Source: Parietaria judaica
Lineage: Eukaryota > Streptophyta > Magnoliopsida > Rosales > Urticaceae
Direction of reading: 5' to 3'
NCBI GenBank assembly: GCA_954871525.1
Contig: OX940860.1
Span: forward strand, 20,492,001 to 20,556,000
Length of the DNA stretch: 64,000 nt
Position numbers and translations under genes: made by a program. How positions within the stretch are numbered: position 1 is the first letter of the stretch; each line of letters starts with the position of its first letter. Of this stretch, positions 35,091-48,345 are shown piece by piece. The notes under the pieces are model-generated. The model had not been told where the DNA came from. It searched no databases and worked only from the letters and a program-made list of their open reading frames with translations.

Positions 35091-38000
35091 ATATATTTGC
35101 GATTTCTCGTTTTGACTAATAATACAAACTATTCTTCAAAAGTTTAAATCGCAATTTTGACACTGAATATATAGGTCCGATAGAATCTTTTGACCAAATC
35201 CGCTATTCCTTTATTAGGAAGATTCAAATCAATATAATTCTAGATTTATTAAATCCGACCATCATATTTCTTCTCTGTATTCACTCAACAATATGGATAT
35301 TAGTGGCATAAATATCGAAAGTGTTTGAAAAACCAACGTTAAATACTCATTGTTTGTTATACCCGAACAAAATACTAATATTTTTTTCTCACGTTATAGA
35401 CAAGTACCAAACAAATCTGAAATAAAAGTATTTACTATACCGTGAGAAAAAAAATATTGATTTTTTTTTTGGCTAAATCAGAAAATGCGTATTCAACATT
35501 GACTTTCAAACATTTTTAGTATTTGTGAAGTCATGAATAACCCTATTTATTAAGTTAATTTATATGCGATCTTTCTATGAATTTTTTTATACCATTATGT
35601 GATCATATATGGTCATTAAATGGAGAGTCGGCCGGAAATGGCCATTGATGTCTTCGAAGACCTAGTCTTACGTACGTAGCCTAAAGCCATGTGCATCTAA
35701 AGATCCTTAAGGTAGTCACTAGTGACTGTATGATCACGGTATTAATGGACATTACTTGAGGTGGGACCATGCGTCTGTTCAGGCTCACCAAATATCTGGG
35801 GCTCAATCCAACGAGACGAGTCAGCCACTGCGTCACTGCACGCGCATTTGCTCAGCCGAGCGAAGCGCCTCTTACCGGGACTCGCACCCTGGTTCAGCCC
35901 ACATGCACATACGTGTAACCTAACTTACCTTGTAGCTTTGCATGCATTCCTTGGCTCTACGTGACCATACACAAATTCCCATACAAAATATCCTATCATC
36001 ATCTTAAATATCTTGTATATATGTGGACATGAAATTCAATCAGCGACCCTTGCTATGCCTCAAAAGGAAAAGGGCAAAAAGGAAAAAGCGCATCCTTTTC
36101 AGGGCCTGCATTTTTGTTCTTTCCATCACTCTCTCTCTCTCTCTCTAGAATTTCTATAAGAAGAAAAGTTTATTGTTTGTTTAATATATCTTTATTTTCT
36201 AAATACTACTTACACTTTTACTTTTCTTTTGCAAAAGCTTTATCGTTGTGTCCTCATTATTTGCGGGTTTTTTTTAGCTCTTTTCAAAGTCCTGAAACCA
36301 CAAAGAGAAGATCTTCACTTGCGATTCTAACACGTATCTTAGGAACCCAATATTCTAATAATATACTTTTCCATTGGCCGTGCATTGTTTTTTACAATCG
36401 CACCACACGAATAAAAGGAAACAAAAACTATTCACGACTTCTGAAATATATTTATATAGTATATAAATGAAAGAGAATTTTCAAGCGGCAAGTAACTAAA
36501 AAAAGAGGTAATTGCATATTAAGTATATTTCAGTATTAAATGTACTCTTTTTTTTTTTATATATTTTTTTATATGATCCCTACCTTTAATTCATTCTATA
36601 AATACGTTAAGTCTTTAGGCAGCTTAGATACAGTAAGAGACGTGCCTGAGATTTTTGAGACTCGAGGCGAGGAGTAATTTATGGGCTCTTACTAAAATTG
36701 TAAATTAAATTTTGATTCGATAAGATTTAATATATTTATATAATAAATAACTATTCATTCAGATAGAACACGTCTAGAACATTTAAAAGACAAAAGTACT
36801 AATCAAAATATGAATAAACGATTTTTTCGATCATATTTTTTTCGATAGACAATATAGCTAAACTATATATTAGATTTCTTGAAATACCTAAATTTAGATT
36901 TTTTTATTTATTCATTTATTGTAAGCATGGCCTATCCCGCTCCCTCGAGTACTTGCTAAGACTCCCTTATGATTTGGTCATCTAAGTATTAGATCTAAAT
37001 ACAATACTTGTAATACCCTAATGATTTGGTAGAGATATCCAAATACAATAATACTTGTAACGAACTTAGATCATTAGAACTTGCGGACAAAAAGAGAAGA
37101 TGAGGTGTCAAATATTGAAATTTTATGAGAAAGATCGAGGTGGTTATACTTCTAGAGATTCATAGATATGAGCGTTATAAGGAAGAACATGGTCACGTGG
37201 GATTGCAGCCAAGTGCCCTGCGGGTAGGCCGGTCTTGGCGCCAGGTGGTAGCTGCGATTCACGTTGGTGATCAGCGCCACCAGCATACACGGCCACGCAT
37301 CACCCCCTATATATGCGCCTAATCAGATCATCACTCTTGACATTTTTAAGTTACTACAACTCCACTTTCCTAACAGCAAAGATTCTTACTTTGCCACGTA
37401 CTCGGTTGATTATAGCTCGGACCTCATGTACACAATTGATAATTATTCATGAACCTTTTAAAGTCAGTTATGAGTTATGACCTATAACGAAATCAAAAAA
37501 ATTATCAGAACAAACGTCAACAGTAAAGGGATAAGTAATATTATAGTAGTGCAGTTCGCGAGATCCGTATAGATTAAGGTTTTAAATACCGATATTAATT
37601 GAAAACCGCAATTTCTATTTTATTAGTATAGTGGTATGTCGACGGGTGACTAATTTACCGATGAAATTTTTCAGAAATACTTACCGACGAATATTAACAA
37701 ATTTAATAATATTTATACTATATCATTATAGCTTGTAGTTGTAATTTAATATAAAAAATAAAATCAATTACACTTATAATTAATAATAAATATAGGGCTA
37801 CAATTACAATTGAAAAAGGGGAAGCAACTATGACAATTATTATAAGTGAATGTTGGCCAAGTAGTTGTACAGATTTGTGTATAATTAAACTAGTAAGTTG
37901 TACCTTTTCTAGATCTCTTCTATACTCCTTGTTATATACATAATTAGTATGGTAATCAAAACGTGCATTTTCATTTGCCTTTTAATTATTTACATTTTAG

Positions 38001-39202
38001 TAACAAATTTATATGTTCAAATCGTATATTATATTGTAGGCCGTAAAAATATATTATTAGCTAATTGATATCAATGTATTAATATTATATTAAAGAGAAG
38101 TTTGTGGGGGACGGGGGAGAGAGAAAAAGAGAAGTTCAAAACGACAAAGTAAAACTTTTTCTAGATCGAACCACAATTAATGCATTTAAGTAAAAATAAT
38201 TTGCACGACGGTTACAAAACAGTTCTTGCCACGGTGAAACACGGTGCAACACAAATCGTTGCGCAAATTAATAATTTTTTTTTCAAAGGTTTCATAAATT
38301 GTAGCTTACTCGTTCTAGCAAATCGCTTTTTCGCGATAATTCTTGTAAATCGTTCAGCAAAATCCATAGTGTAAAATTCAACGAAACGGTGCATATTACA
38401 GTAATTTATATTTTCGTGATAAATTTACATGTTCAAAATTCAAATGGTGTATATAAATTTATTTTTCAAAGAAATGGTGGGCGCCGTTTTATTTGTCTTC
38501 TCTGCCTTACGTTTCAATTTTATCTTAATTCCAATTTCCAATAGCATATACTAACTTACAAAGAAAGAAAAAAAATAGAGATGTGTGTCAATTAAATAAA
38601 ATATACTCACAATTTATTATAATATCAGCAAAAATACAGCCGACATAGTTAATCAATATTAGCATAATCTATACAATTATATCTTATAATTTATGCTTTG
38701 CTATGGACCAACTTTCACATTGTAAGTAAGTGATTAAGTTGCTCGATATATTTGTTGTATATATATATATATATGAATTTATATAATTTACTAAATATTT
38801 GTTCTATATATAATTTCTTAACTATAAAAAAAAAACATCAAAAACTGATTTTGAGCGACATAAAGCTCCGAATATCGTTAAATTAAAATTGTTGGTTCTA
38901 TATACATATAAGAACATTTAGTAGAAATTTTTGAGGAAAATTATTTGTATTTTGAGAGATAAAAATACAGAAAAAATAGTCAAAACTCATTAAGAAAATC
39001 AATTATTTTTCATAAAAAATAAACTAGATCGTACCGGATTTAAAAATCTTTCGATGTTGGGATAATGAGCAGAAAAAGTCTCTTTTCCTAACGAGAAAGA
39101 TTTCTAGAGGTTGGAGAAAATGAAGGCTGCGTAGAGAGATTAAGAATAAAATAAAACCATATACTAGCTAATAAGGTTTAGTAAAATCTTTATTTAATTT
39201 TA
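35051..39202. other. AT-rich intergenic desert
   Basis: No gene supported. Contents: TA run at 35052-35080; an inverted repeat around 35300-35520 (ATAAATATCGAAAGTGTTTGAAA vs TTTCAAACATTTTTAGTATTT); a GC-richer block at about 35760-35930; a (CT)n tract at 36128-36147; a second GC-richer block at about 37190-37310 with a CACGTG core (TCACGTGG); and TTGCACGACGG-type repeats at about 38200-38400. Confidence 0.45.
36128..36147. repeat. (CT)n microsatellite
   Basis: About nine CT units read directly. Such tracts are common in plant leaders, but no gene follows it. Confidence 0.9.
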
Positions 39203-39634
39203 GGGTTAATGACGGCAAAAATATCTGAAGTTTGGTCAAAGAACCCATCGTGTATCCAAAGTCGTATTTGGGGTGTTGACCACTCCATTCTCGTAACGCA
39301 ATTAACTTACCCGTTAACTCTGGCCACGTGGACAAAAGTGGGTTGCTGACATAGCTATTTTTTGCCATATGGACGAGCACAATTAGGGGTTTAATTTGTT
39401 GTTTTGTTGTAAACGAGGCTAATGTGGGCTCGTCCACGTGGCAAAAAATTGTAATGTCAGCAACCTACATTTGTCCATGTGGCCATAGTTAACGGTAATT
39501 AGTTAACTGCGTTACGAGAATGAAGTGGTCAACGCCCCAAATGTGACATTGGGTACTTTTGTCACCACTTTTTGGCTTTGAGTACACAAATGGTTCTTTG
39601 ACCAAAATTCAGGTATTTTCGCCGTCATTAACCC
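39203..39634. mobile_element. Mutator-type foldback MITE, copy B (432 bp)
   Basis: Same termini as copy A (GGGTTAATGACGGC ... GCCGTCATTAACCC). Flanks TTAATTTTA (39194-39202) and TAAATTTTA (39635-39643) are a 9-bp duplication with one mismatch. Here the inverted pairing also covers the interior (CACGTGG..GCAACC.. pairs), making almost the whole unit a palindrome. The minus-strand open frame at 39168-39437 is a by-product. Confidence 0.88.
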
Positions 39635-39840
39635 TAAATTTTAAGTTAGTTAGCAGAAAAATATTTTTTTAATTAAATTATCCAATCCATTTTATATTAT
39701 TTTAGATAAAATTTTAAATTAATTAACAATAAAAATTAAATGAATACTTATCCATTCTATTTTGTGATTCTAAAAATACGGAATCTAATAAATTAGATGT
39801 TTATAACATTATTATTAGTGTAAGAAAATTAATAATCTAA

Positions 39841-40268
39841 GGGGCCGTTTGGTTATGTTTTTTAAATCCAAATTTTAGAAAACACTGTTAGAAAACGAAT
39901 TCAGAATATGTTTTTTGTGACTTTGAAATTTACATAAAAAAATAGAAAACACATAAAAAGTGTTTTCTACTTTATTCGACATTACTCATTTCTTTCCCTC
40001 TCCTAATATAACTATTTTAAAATATATTTTATTATTTTTCTTTTTCTCCGAATCTCTGATGGACTCATAATTTATACCCCGAGAAGAATTCAATAATAGG
40101 CGGGAAGTTATAGTTTTGACATATTTTTTAATATTATTATTATTTATTTATTTTAATGCAGTTGAACGAAAAACATAACCAAATAATATTTAAATTTTTC
40201 AAAACATAATTCAAAATTTATTTTTAAAATTCATAAATAAAATTAAAAAAATATAACCAAATGGTATC
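39841..40268. mobile_element. PIF/Harbinger (Tourist-like) MITE
   Basis: Begins GGGGCCGTTTGGTTATG and ends with the inverse ATAACCAAATGGTATC. It is flanked by TAA on both sides (39838-39840, 40269-40271), the three-base duplication typical of Harbinger-class elements. Interior is AT-rich and non-coding. Confidence 0.75.
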
Positions 40269-40319
40269 TAAACCTTTATATAAATTAAAGTATACCATTC
40301 AGGATCATTTATTTTTATA

Positions 40320-40455
40320 AGAAAATTGTACAAAATGCTAAATTTTGTGTCAAACCTTTTAAAAAATGCCATATCTGAGAGTAAAAAATACACAAAATGA
40401 GCATTTTTTAAAAAGATTTGACACAGAATGAACATTTCGTTCATTTACCCTTATT
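40320..40455. repeat. Small inverted repeat
   Basis: TTTTGTGTCAAACCTTTTAAAAAATGCC near 40343 is inverted relative to GCATTTTTTAAAAAGATTTGACAC near 40402. Perhaps a very short foldback element; classification open. Confidence 0.55.
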
Positions 40456-43400
40456 TATATCAGTACTAAACACGTGACGATCGAACCCTTAAATTCATTG
40501 TATCTTCTCATTCATTACACTACATGTAATTATTGAATCAGCCAAATTCAGTTAGTCCACTCGTCTTGCATATCCCAGACAATACCCGTTATATTAAAAT
40601 AAAAAAAATAAAAAAATAGTAATCTTTTATTCTTAATTTCTTATGCATTCTTTTTGTTTAAATTATTTTAAAAAATTATTAAGATGTAATATATATATAT
40701 ATCATCCAAATTTTGTGTGATTGTCCTTTTTAAAAAAAAAATATAAGGTTACCCCGTATGATGTTTACACGCAACACGTGATTTGTTTTAGATTATGAAT
40801 AATTGTACTAAATTGTAAAATTAAATTAAAATAATTAAAAAATAGTTTTGAAGAAATGAGAACTTCAAAGATTAAAAAAAAAAAGAATAAAAATTGTCAC
40901 ATCGAAAACTATATTCAATGAATAAAGTGCTCGTGAAACATTGTAGGATATATTAAATATTTTATTACGAATCAGGAATGTTTTCGGTAGCTTATGTCAC
41001 CCTCAATCAAGGCCAAAGTATTTCACGTACCAACACGTGTAATGGCGGGTGATATTTGATTTTCAAAGCTAGGAATGGAAGTTGAAACATGGTACTTTAC
41101 GAGTAACTCAAGTTCCAAGCCCGATATGTATTTTTGTTAATTATCTCAATCTTTTTTTAATCTTTTTACTTAGTGTTTCACAAATATAAGATTACACCAC
41201 ATATATTCCACTACGATTCATCAACAACAAAGTGCGAAATCAAAATAAGCTTTGTCCAATAGATTTGCAAATTGAGTCGTGCAAAGTGAAAACACAGATG
41301 TTTTGCACGACGATTTTGAAAAAAAAAAAAAAAAAACTTACCGCGGCTTGTTTTGGACAACGAACCGTCGTGCAAATGTATGTATTTTCTCTTTTTTAGC
41401 AGCAACACGGAGTTTTCTTCCATTCAAACATCATTTTTATATTTTTTTTTTTCTGTCGCAACTTTCATACTCTTGTTTCTCTTCCTTTCTCTCTCATTCG
41501 ATCTCCTTCATTTTTTTTTACCGGACAACACGTAGTGTCGTAGAACAATTTTGTTGTTGTTGTGAATTTAGGTGAAAACATATGAGATAAAATTGATCAA
41601 AAATACAAATTTCATGACTCTTAACTATTTAATTAATAGCTTAATTAAAAGATTTAGAATACACATACCATACTATTTTTAATAATTTGATTTTTTTTTT
41701 CTAAAGCAATTGTTGTGTATATATATATATGTATGTATTTGTATTCCACCACTTCCAATTTGAATTTCATGATAGCCAACTCCATATAATCACGAAATCA
41801 TGACATTTACTCACTTATGCCATGTGAATGTACTTAATAGGGATCATGCATATATAACAAATTATATTTTTATTGCTCAACCATTTACAAACTTCCAACG
41901 ACTTAGCGGCATGCATGCGGCAATATCAATATTTGCCTTTGCTCCCTCGCCTGACTTTTCCAACGGTAATCCGAATCGGCTCTCACTCTTCCACGTGTTC
42001 CTTACTCTCCATCCAAATCTACGCTTTTATCCTCACACGTGTACCACTCTCATTGGTCACACCTTCATGCGACATTAATTAAGTCACTGCATGCTTTTGG
42101 TCGTTGATGCCACTCTTGTCCATGCAACGTGGCAATCTCAACCTCTAGGTTAACATGTGTATATATATAAATATTAGGTCACATTTCTTCATTTTGTCAA
42201 GCAACACTTCATGCATGAAGCTAGAAATATCAGGTTTCATATTAAAATGAAGATTTTTCCGAGGTACATGAGAAGCTTCGTGCATGTGACAAGTGTTACG
42301 TTTTAGATTGCCATTTCAAACACTTCTCGACCTAAAATATGATATATTGCCAATAATGGAAAGGGATTAATAGAATCATGCAACTCTATAAAGGTCGTAT
42401 TTTCCAAATATTATTCAATATATTATATGCGATTAAAATGACACGAAAAAGTTATAGCAAGAAATTGACTTAGAATTGTCTTGTGTAGTACTCTTATGGT
42501 ATATGCTTTTAATGGCTTTGTGCTTTTGTTCTAGGTCTTCCTTTTATAGCTAGGCTTTGGACAAAGTTATATTAAAGGAGAAAAAAAAAAAGATATAAGA
42601 GCAGAAATTGATCACTACTTCAACTTTTCATAGCTTATAAGAGTTCTTAGTAATATTGGCAATTTACTTAACTATGAGGCAAGTTCATCTATTTTTATCA
42701 AAGGTCTGTCTACGCCGTTTGAAGTTTATCGGCATCGACGTCTTAACTTTATTTTAAAATCTTTTAAACTAATATGCGACAAAATTTATAACTCTGAATA
42801 ATTATACTTTTATATTGTCTCGACTTAGAATCTATGATCTGTTAGATAGGTCAAGATCCGGACATAATATCATTTACATTCAATTTCGTAACAGCGATTA
42901 AGAAAATAGGTAGTTCATTTTTAGTATTAAGCAAATTAGACACATGGCCGTAATGTCTATTTAAATGTAGTTACCACACAATTTCATTTATATGCAAAAT
43001 TTTGCTTAAATTTCATATATATATATATATCATATTAAATCAATTGAAATATATGTTGCTTGATGTTCGTCTTATCAATTTCATCATGCTTAATTTTAAA
43101 GATAATATTAATCCATCGAATACTTTTCCCTTAAGGAAATATATATACATATACAATTATACACACACACACACACACACATATATACATATATATATAT
43201 ATATATGCCTTTAATGTTCTATCACCGCCATAATGTTTCTAGTAATTCTGGTGGATCTAATGTGTGAAAGTTTTTTAGAGACATGAAAAAGAAGGTATGT
43301 GAGCGAATATTCAAAGACACAATGTCAAACAAGAGTATCACTTGATTTGATTCCAAATTTGTCAATACACAATCTTTGACTTTCAAGAGAAGTTTGATTT

Positions 43401-43941
43401 TGTGAGATTTATTTGTAGATGTAGAAATATGATGGTCATTGATTTGATGTTTTGGTCCAAAATGGATGAACATGGCGAGAAAGAACAAAATAAAGAATCT
43501 AAAAAGCCGAGATAAGTTTGTAGTTTCTAATTTAGTCTAGCGATAATCATGCACCAATTATATCGTGATTTTTTCAGTTCATCTTTTAAAATGTAAAAGA
43601 AAAAAGTAAGACACGAAACAAAGAACCTATGGAAAAAGAATTCTAAACGGAATTAACAATTGCTTTAACAAACAAATTTCACTTTTTTTTTTTGTTAGTT
43701 TTTTTTTTTTTTTTACTTAAAACAAATCACGTAATGAGCACCATTTTGAAAGAGCTTTTTATAGTTTTACATTTAAAAAATAATAAGAAGAACTTAGCAC
43801 AATTTAAAATAAAAACGAGTAACTTCTTTTCTTGGTAATTGTTAAAAAATGGAACTTCATTGATAATAATATATATCGTAAACGACAGAAAAGAAAGTGT
43901 TTAATACTAACCAACTAGCTAAAGAGATCTTTTGATAATAA
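40456..43941. other. AT-rich intergenic desert
   Basis: Holds a TTTGCACGACG-type inverted pair at about 41275-41390 around a poly-A tract, and an (AC)n/(TA)n microsatellite at 43163-43206. Open frames here (for example 41800-42078 plus, 43222-43488 minus) show no domain. The latter starts with a hydrophobic stretch but lacks any gene context. Confidence 0.4.
43163..43206. repeat. Compound (AC)n-(TA)n microsatellite
   Basis: About ten AC units followed by TA units, read directly. Confidence 0.93.
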
Positions 43942-43951
43942 TATGTAGTTA

Positions 43952-44413
43952 CTAGTTAGACGGCAAATATACCTAAAGTTTGGTCAAAGACCCCCTCGTG
44001 TACTTAAAGTTTAAATGTGGTGGTAAAAATATTTAAAATCGTATTTTGGGAGTAGACCACTCCATTGTCATAACGCCGTTAACTTACCCTTACATCTGGC
44101 CACGTGGACAAACGTGAGTTGCTGACATAATAATTTTTTTCACGTGAACGAGCCCACATCAGTCTTATTTACGATAAAACGACGAATTAAATCCCTAATT
44201 AATACTATTTAATACAACTAATTGAACCCCTAATGATTACATTTAACAAAACAGATTTGTCCACCAGAGTTAACGGGTAAGTTAACGGCATTACGAGAAT
44301 GGAGTGGTCAACTCCCCAAATGCGACTTTGGATATTTTTGTCATCATTTTTAAACTTTGGCTACTCGAAGGGTTTTTTGACCAAACATTGAGTATTTTCG
44401 CCATCATTAATCC
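43952..44413. mobile_element. Mutator-type foldback MITE, copy C
   Basis: Degraded ends (CTAGTTAGACGGCAAATA ... GCCATCATTAATCC) but clear homology to copies A and B, including the GAGTGGTCAACTCCCC segment. Flanked by the direct repeat TATGTAGTTA at 43942-43951 and 44414-44423. Non-coding. Confidence 0.87.
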
Positions 44414-44423
44414 TATGTAGTTA

Positions 44424-45441
44424 TTTTATGAAGTGCAATGGCAGTGGAGGCCCGACAAGCAAGAAGCCCAAGGCCTTTCGACCCTCCTTCCTAAATGTAG
44501 GCGTGACAAATCCAACAAACCAAGTTTTGTAAATGAGCTGAGGCTGTAATATTTTCTTCACAAACAAATAATAAACAAAAGAGAAAATAAAAATATATTT
44601 ATATTGATAGCATTGATGATATGAGCATAAATAAAGTTTGAGACCCATCACTTATTAATAGCCTAATTTACGAGTTAACTAATTGCAAAAAATAAAAATT
44701 GACGGGTAATCGCGAAAAATTAATGGTATACTCGTGAAAAGTTAATGGTACTTTAAATTTAACGTTTAAGCTATTAGTTATTTATAAATAAAAAGCATTA
44801 AAAATAAAATACTTATGGATATTTTGCATTAAAATTTAAATTTTAGATTTTTTTTTCGTTGTTTTTTTTTTTAAGGTTCTGAACCCGGTTTTACTTCAAT
44901 GCACTTTAATAAATAATACATATATTAAAAGAAGTGGCGACAAAGTTTAAGTTTATTAATTTATTAATACTCGATAAATTAATAATTTTGATTAAATAAT
45001 AATTTGATTCGGTTCCGATTTAGTCCTAATTAGTTAAATTAATAATTCGCTAAATCATGTCTAACTAGCTAAATTAATAATTCGCTAAGTTTGTAAGATA
45101 ATATATTTTTAGAAGTATATAGGTCCCAAATGATATATAAATTAATAATTCTATATAAAAAAAATAATAGTACATATATAATTATGAAATCACTATAAAT
45201 AAAATGTAGCATTGCACAAGTAGATATGAAATTATCTTAAATAAAAATAAATTACATATCAACTAATTATGTAGTTTTTATAAAATATGATTATGAAGTT
45301 ATTTTCTTATTTTTGAAGTTTATGTCTCATTCAACTTAATTTCTAAGCTTCAATATAGCATTAAAAATATCTGTTGTTGTATTTTTGTGATGTAACAAAA
45401 AAAATTTAAAGTTATTGTCGCTAAAATTATATCATTGCATG
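44424..45441. other. AT-rich intergenic region
   Basis: Contains a tandem pair of TAGTTAAATTAATAATTCGCTAA-like units near 45028-45084, and GGAGGCCCGACAAGC..GCCCAAGGCC at about 44437-44476. That last segment resembles the hAT element in the CYP707A intron and may be one end of a lost relative. Confidence 0.4.
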
Positions 45442-46086
45442 CAGGGGCGCACCCAGGATTCAAGGTCAAGGTGACAAACCTCAAATAAAATAAATTATAT
45501 ACTATAGTACTTTTACGAGGTAGTGAACAAAAAAAAGAATTTTTATTAATCCATTTAAAGGGTTTATTAACGAAATATCAATTTAATACAAATCATTTTA
45601 AAAACTACCCATTTTAATACACAATGAGTAGTTTTTTAAAATATTTGTAGCTAAATGGATATTTTCGTACAATTTTTTTTTTAAAAATAGGCTCCGGAAT
45701 ATCTGTCGATATTTCAATAGGCAAGCAATATATCTTTGAAAATTATGCGATATTATCGGCAAGCGATATATCCATTTCTTTGGATTTATCCATCGATATC
45801 GGCATCAGCAAGCGATATATCCATAAAATGGAGAGTGCAAAACGACATCGATATCGATATTCAGAACCTTGGTTGTTGGGCTCGATCTGAGGACTACTAC
45901 TACAATCAAGCTTTACCTATTGCTTTCATCCATTGGACCACATTCAATTTTGTTAACCTCTAGGACATAAACATAATAAATACAAGATAAAATATTTAAT
46001 TACAGATTAAAATGCAAACTTTTTTTTTTGCCGGACGAGCCGGGGGTGACATTAGCCACCCCCAAACATGCCTGGGTCCGCCCCTG
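45442..46086. mobile_element. hAT-type non-autonomous element (645 bp)
   Basis: CAGGGGCGCACCCAGG at the left and its inverse CCTGGGTCCGCCCCTG at the right. A perfect 8-bp duplication ATTGCATG flanks it (45434-45441, 46087-46094). Its interior encloses a diverged member of the ATCGGCAAGCG repeat family (about 45690-45880). Confidence 0.92.
45690..45880 (+). repeat. ATCGGCAAGCG-family repeat, diverged copy
   Basis: TATCGGCAAGCGATATATCC occurs here with a near duplicate and a CGACATCGATATCGATATT..AACCTTGG end, aligning with the better preserved copies at 51.7 and 63.8 kb. It is enclosed by the hAT element. Confidence 0.6.
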
Positions 46087-46784
46087 ATTGCATGAAACAA
46101 ACTCTATTTCAGTAATATCATTTTTCAAACTATATATTATGGTTACAGTACTCTTGAAATGTTATATATGGATTTTTCTTCAAATTATAATGATTATATT
46201 ACTATTACTTTATAAATTAATAATTCGATAATATAATAAATTTTGGCGGTCCCAACATTATTAATTTACAGAGGTTGTAGTATATTCTCATTAACAATTT
46301 ATGACATTTATTGTTTTGGGTTGTTAGATGAAATTTTACTGACACGAAGTCGACAATTAGATAATAAGCTAAATAAAGTATATTCAAAATTTAAAAATAA
46401 AACAAAAATATACACGCAGCATAAACACTTCAATTTTTCACTTTGTGACGGGAATATTTTCAATATTTTTTTGTTGTTGCAATCAAGTCCCTCCATATAG
46501 CGCCAATGATAAAGACCTCGAGACCGTCTGTGAGCTCAAGCGGTGTCGCCGGCGTGGCGAGGCTGCCATGACAGACCTAGAGAGGGGTGTTTCAAACGAC
46601 GAGGGATCAACAATGAGCTAGGGACATGTTTCGATCGGGTCCATTAAATGGGCTCTTCTTCGTCGCGGTTGTTAGGAATTTTTACCTAAATCTCCAAATC
46701 CAAAAACGAATACCAAAACGAAAATAGAAAATTGACACCAGAATTATAGTGGTTTACTATCAGTGCATGAGGTATGTCCACTTA

Positions 46785-48035
46785 GGCTGTGTGTTTTTTT
46801 TTTTTTATGATTAAGACATCTGAATTTTAATGCACATATGAATGTTAAGATGTTATATCTTAATCTAAATGACTGAAAATTAAGTCTGTTTGTTTATTTT
46901 AAGATCAAAATGCAGTTTAAAAATAATTTTTTATTTATAATAATTAATAAACTTAATTATATTGAATACATGAATATAAAATATGAAGAAACTAAACATA
47001 TATTTATTGATGGATTAAATATATATAAATTACAATAAAATTGTGTATTAAACCACAATTAAGTTAAGATATTAATATCAAATAATAAACGATAACAGCG
47101 TAAAGACACATACTTTATTTGCAATTTGTTGAACCACCTCGAAACTTAAGGTTTGTTCTTCAGCCATCTTCATTGTTTACCACATCACAGTGAACGACAC
47201 AAAAAACTACACTACAATAGTATTCGCCGTACCGAGATCTCTTTCGATCACCAATCAGGGGAGCCATAAGAAAAATCTCATGCAAAGCGAAAGAGCTCTT
47301 CGAAATGCAAGGTTCCATACCCCGAAAATCTCACGCAAAGCGCCAAAAGAAAGGAGAACAAAGGCATGCCCAGATCGATTCCGGGGCGAGGTTCTGTGGG
47401 GCAGCAATGTTCGCAATAAACTCCAGTTTTGGGTTCGGCAACGAGCGGTGCTATGGAGCAGAGAGCCGCGACATCGGATGTGAGGATTGATGCTCTAATT
47501 TTGGCGACCTAAAGATTAGAAGAACCCAAATTCTAACAACAACATGAACAAGGGAAGAAAAAAAAACAAGGAACTAACTGAGAGAACATTAAAACAAGTA
47601 TGAACGAAGAGGTGGATCATGGATAATGGTATTCCAGGTTTTCCAATAAAAGAAACATAGATGATGGATTTTTCATAGCAATATACGAACACATATGATG
47701 GGTTCTCCAAATTTTCTTAAGAAGCAAATAGAGCGAGAAAAAGGGAGCACCTGTGAGTCGCCGGTCAGAGGAACGACGTCGGTCAGAGGAGCGCCACCGG
47801 TCAGAGGAGCGCCTCTGCAGATTTTGCTGAAGTTGGTGAGGGTGAAGGGTTTGACGAGATAGAGAGAAGAAAAAAAAAAGGATCTTAATGAAAAAGTGAA
47901 AGGTTGAGGTCTGACCGAATAAGTGCAATTAAGTGGTATTAAGTGATTTTGTAAAAATTAAATCAAATGCACTTATTGCTCTTAAATCTGTTCCAATCAG
48001 CTTAAGAGGCCCATTAAGACCAAACAAACATAGCC
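46785..48035. mobile_element. PIF/Harbinger-type non-autonomous element (1251 bp)
   Basis: Ends GGCTGTGTGTTTTTTT and AAACAAACATAGCC are inverted. The flanks are TTA on both sides (46782-46784, 48036-48038), as expected for Harbinger insertions. Subterminal GATTAAGACATCTGAAT-type blocks are common in plant MITEs of this group. The middle (about 47200-47830) is GC-richer and gene-like but carries no transposase that I recognise. Confidence 0.75.
47756..47818 (-). repeat. Three-copy GGTCAGAGGAGCGcc minisatellite
   Basis: CGGTCAGAGGA(A/G)CG occurs three times with 21-bp spacing, within the Harbinger-type element. On the minus strand it would encode a repeated Arg-Ser-Ser-Asp unit in an open frame, but no gene structure supports translation. 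Confidence 0.8.
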
Positions 48036-48038
48036 TTA

Positions 48039-48345
48039 CCGCTTGTAAATCTCAATCTACTATAATCTCTCAATTTGAGTTATATGGTTACACCCTCAAT
48101 CTTGCCTCTGTCTTTTATGCTACAAAAAACCGCACAAATGACGGTTGCAAGCCATATAAGTGAAAATAACCTAGGGCCAAGATCCTCACTACATAATAGT
48201 TACATCCTCGATCATCTTGACTGCTCCGCGTCGAATCTCGGTAGCGCTTCCGTGTAGATTAGCTTTCACACTTAACAACAGTCAAATATTCTGAGGAAAA
48301 TGATGATTTTAATCCTTCGTGCAACTCTGTCACTAGGGTTTAGGA
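48039..48345. other. Intergenic sequence interrupted by two insertions
   Basis: Lies between the Harbinger element and the solo LTR. No domain is visible in its open frames. Confidence 0.4.

Noticed and set aside
39168..39437. 89-codon minus-strand open frame
   Set aside because: It lies almost entirely in foldback copy B and is produced by the inverted repeat; no splice or start context.
43222..43488. 88-codon minus-strand frame beginning with a hydrophobic stretch, like a small secreted peptide
   Set aside because: No recognisable mature-peptide motif, no TATA box in place, and AT-driven composition; insufficient evidence.
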